64,000 nucleotides of DNA from Treponema sp. (GTDB lineage: Bacteria > Spirochaetota > Spirochaetia > Treponematales > Treponemataceae). The notes beneath the pieces are model-generated. The model ran no database searches. It was not told the DNA's origin and saw only the letters and a list, made by a program, of their open reading frames with translations. The translations under genes were made by a program, and so were the position numbers. Each line of letters opens with the position of its first letter. Positions within the stretch are counted from its first letter, which is position 1. Of this stretch, positions 62,340-64,000 are shown piece after piece. The stretch spans positions 94,915 to 158,914 of the forward strand of contig JAFYZU010000022.1 of assembly GCA_017548565.1 (NCBI GenBank), given 5' to 3'.

Positions 62340-62645
62340 ATGATTTCTGGTTTTCCAAGCCCGGCGCAGGGGTATGAAAGTAAAACAATAGATTTAAACT
62401 CTTATATGATAAAGCATCCGGCAGCGACTGTCTTTATGAAAATAGAGAGTTCCCGTTATACAAATATGGGGATTTATAACGGTGATCTGCTTGTAATAGA
62501 CCGCGCTCTGGAAATAAAACAGAATAGTCTTGTTGTCTATGAATCTGAAGGTCATTTTGTACTTGGAAGGGTCTTTAATATAAAAAAAGAAGTTCAGATT
62601 ACCGGTGCAATAACTTATGTAATTCATACGGTAAAAACAACATGA
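62340..62645 (+). CDS. UmuD'-like protein, pre-processed and without catalytic dyad
   Basis: This 101-residue protein aligns without gaps from MISGFPSPAQGYE to E. coli UmuD beginning at its G25 (GFPSPA), the first residue of cleaved UmuD'. The N-terminal 24-residue arm with the cleavage bond is absent. An in-frame TAA at 62334-62336, one codon before the ATG, rules out a longer start. The position of the catalytic Ser60 reads Arg39 (ESSRYTN) and that of Lys97 reads Gly76 (FVLGRVF), so it cannot be a self-cleaving peptidase. It would be born as the active UmuD' partner of UmuC. The umuC start overlaps its stop (ATGA). Confidence 0.85.
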   Translation: MISGFPSPAQGYESKTIDLNSYMIKHPAATVFMKIESSRYTNMGIYNGDLLVIDRALEIKQNSLVVYESEGHFVLGRVFNIKKEVQITGAITYVIHTVKTT

Positions 62646-63898
62646 TCCTTCATTCAGACGGAAATTCTTTTTATGCTTCATGCGAACAGATCTACAGACC
62701 TGATCTTCGCGGAAAACCTGTAGCAGTGCTTTCAAACAATGACGGAATAATCATAGCATTGAATAAAGAAGCAAAGGCATGCGGAATAAAACGAGGAGAT
62801 CCTTTTTTCAAAGTCAGTCATATCTGCGAAAATAACAATATTGCTGTTTTTTCGAGTAATTATACGCTTTATGCAGATATAAGCAGACGTATAACTTCAA
62901 TCTATCTGGAATATGCACCGGAAATTGAAGAATATTCGATAGATGAAGCATTTCTTTTTTTCGATGATTGTAACTGGTCCATAAAGGATTATGAGGAAAT
63001 AGGGCATGAGCTTAAGCAGCGTATTTATAAGGAAGTCGGAATTCCTGTATGTGTCGGTGCCGCTCCTACAAAAACCCTTGCCAAGTTATACAATAAAAAT
63101 GCGAAGAATCATGGAGGTGTATTTGTCTACAATCCTTTGGAAATTGATGCACTTCTGGAAAAAACAGAATGCTCGGATATCTGGGGAATTGGTCCTGCAC
63201 GTGCAAAAATTCTTGCGAGACATGAAATAAAAAATGCACTGATGCTTAAGCACATGAGTCCTTGTGATGCAAAAAGAATTTTAACATCGCAGGGCTTCGA
63301 AACTGTTCAGGAATTGAACGGTATACGATGTATGGATAAAAATTACAGGCAGAAAAAAGATGTAATCACTTCAAGCAGACAGTTTTCGGTTAAGGTTTAT
63401 GATATTGAAACTCTTGAATGCGCACTTGTTGAATATACAGAACTTGCAGTTGAAAAGCTTCGTAAACAGAAATCTGAATGCAAGATGGTTCAGATATGCA
63501 TTTCTACCTGCAATTATTATTCAGATAAAACCGAGGAGCAGTATTCAAATTCGGCAGCCGTTGAGCTTTTCCGATTGACTTCCTATACACCTGATATAGT
63601 GAATGCCGCCCGGATGATTCTCCCGAGCATTTACCGCAAGGGATATGGTTATAAGGTTATTATGGTCAATCTTCTTAAAATAATGCCGGCACAGTATCAG
63701 TTCTGGTTATGGACAGATCCTAAGGAGGATATAAAAAAGAATAATCTTATGAAAGCAGTAGATGAAATTACATCATCTTATGGCAGAAAATCAATTACAC
63801 TTGCAAAATCCTATGAAAAAAAAGGATGGGAAATGAAAAGGGAATTCTTAAGTCAGAATTTTACGACAGATTTACAGATGGTTCCGCAGGTTGAATAA
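62642..63898 (+). CDS. umuC: DNA polymerase V catalytic subunit UmuC
   Basis: This 418-residue Y-family polymerase is of the UmuC branch and does translesion synthesis. Catalytic acids: D6 in HSDGNSFYASCE and D101-E102 in EYSIDEAFLF. Also seen are VLSNNDGIIIALNKEAKA (UmuC-type) and the helix-hairpin-helix IWGIGPARAKIL. The little-finger domain is present and the length is usual for UmuC (~420). The C-terminus ends in LQMVPQVE, and no clear clamp-binding motif was found there. Translationally coupled to umuD' (ATGA). Confidence 0.94.
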   Translation: MILHSDGNSFYASCEQIYRPDLRGKPVAVLSNNDGIIIALNKEAKACGIKRGDPFFKVSHICENNNIAVFSSNYTLYADISRRITSIYLEYAPEIEEYSIDEAFLFFDDCNWSIKDYEEIGHELKQRIYKEVGIPVCVGAAPTKTLAKLYNKNAKNHGGVFVYNPLEIDALLEKTECSDIWGIGPARAKILARHEIKNALMLKHMSPCDAKRILTSQGFETVQELNGIRCMDKNYRQKKDVITSSRQFSVKVYDIETLECALVEYTELAVEKLRKQKSECKMVQICISTCNYYSDKTEEQYSNSAAVELFRLTSYTPDIVNAARMILPSIYRKGYGYKVIMVNLLKIMPAQYQFWLWTDPKEDIKKNNLMKAVDEITSSYGRKSITLAKSYEKKGWEMKREFLSQNFTTDLQMVPQVE

Positions 63899-63923
63899 GG
63901 GGATTCAGAGGAAGAGTTCAGGT

Positions 63924-63956
63924 AAAAAAATGGCTTCTAACAAGAGTTAGAAGCCA
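63924..63956 (-). terminator. Intrinsic terminator of tRNA-Phe
   Basis: On the minus strand TGGCTTCTAAC, loop TCTT, GTTAGAAGCCA (perfect 11 bp) and seven T residues. No terminator is seen on the plus strand for umuC. Confidence 0.92.
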
Positions 63957-63958
63957 AG

Positions 63959-64000
63959 TGCCACAGGTTGGAATCGAACCAACGACATACGGATTTTCAG
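63959..64000 (-). tRNA. tRNA-Phe(GAA), 3' part only
   Basis: The window holds the 3' 42 nt: anticodon loop CTGAAAA (anticodon GAA), 3' anticodon stem TCCGT, variable loop ATGTC, T-arm GTTGG-TTCGATT-CCAAC, acceptor strand CTGTGGC and discriminator A. CCA is not encoded. The 5' half lies beyond 64000. Its 3' end is not duplicated. Confidence 0.9.

Noticed and set aside
62234..62340. Frameshifted or decayed umuD explaining the short UmuD'
   Set aside because: A stop lies one codon before the ATG, no UmuD N-terminal coding is visible in other frames, and a consensus promoter and operator occupy the space.
1..64000. CRISPR arrays, insertion sequences or prophage genes
   Set aside because: No regularly spaced repeats, cas genes, transposase, integrase or phage structural genes were found. 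The S24 repressor is explained by the umu locus.

Overview
The window looks like chromosome of a treponeme (Spirochaetes), probably a host-associated Treponema. It is AT-rich. It encodes a FlaA flagellar sheath protein, the spirochaete collar protein FlbB, a spiro-SPASM radical SAM protein, a FlgE hook protein with the lysinoalanine residues K165 and C178, a BspA-type leucine-rich lipoprotein and a treponemal-type hexokinase. I see no ribosomal RNA operon, CRISPR array, transposase or prophage.

Layout. 0-1.8 kb: mtaB, tRNA-Pro and a duplicated tRNA 3' end. 1.8-5.6 kb (minus): thrS then a leucine-rich lipoprotein. 5.6-9.4 kb (plus): membrane phosphoesterase, GH51 arabinofuranosidase, hslO. 9.4-12.9 kb (minus): an asymmetric heterodimeric ABC exporter. 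13.0-13.7 kb: tmRNA with a duplicated 3' end and terminator. 13.7-16.4 kb (minus): a SpoIIE phosphatase / STAS / HATPase partner-switching module. 16.4-19.4 kb (minus): TPR-Mrr-like protein, metallophosphoesterase, ParB-fold protein. 19.5-22.9 kb (plus): two TPR proteins. 22.9-26.1 kb (minus): xseA-xseB-mutL. 26.2-32.7 kb (plus): a four-gene, translationally coupled nucleotide-sugar cluster (spiro-SPASM, GT-A protein, SpsF-SpsG-methyltransferase fusion, ATP-grasp), followed by an amidase, a GerMN protein and flaA. 35.4-45.5 kb (mostly plus): a RelA-TPR protein, tRNA-Glu, a JAMM-DinG fusion, plsC, rpsT, HU, lnt, bactofilin, rho and rpmE, with a 57-residue zinc-ribbon gene on the minus strand. 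45.6-55.4 kb: an RlmK-like methyltransferase, a sulfatase-modifying-factor-like lipoprotein, a DEAD-box helicase, a YbiT-type ABC-F protein, an outer-membrane protein and a UvrD/Rep helicase. 55.4-60.6 kb (plus): hexokinase, then flbB-fliK-flgD-flgE. 60.6-64 kb: an ankyrin protein, then an S24 repressor divergent from a umuD'-umuC pair, and the 3' part of tRNA-Phe.

Most promising for follow-up: (1) a UmuD homologue encoded already in the processed UmuD' form, without the catalytic Ser/Lys pair, coupled to UmuC and divided from an S24 repressor by an 18-bp palindrome; (2) two independent duplications of a structural-RNA 3' end (tRNA-Pro and tmRNA) at nearly equal offsets of 186 and 189 bp, each with an inverted T-arm piece inside; (3) seven genes whose -10 hexamer lies 6 or 7 nt from the ATG with no Shine-Dalgarno, suggesting a leaderless class; (4) the coupled nucleotide-sugar cluster upstream of flaA. 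Promoters are clear across the window, with many matches to TTGACA-17-TATNAT.
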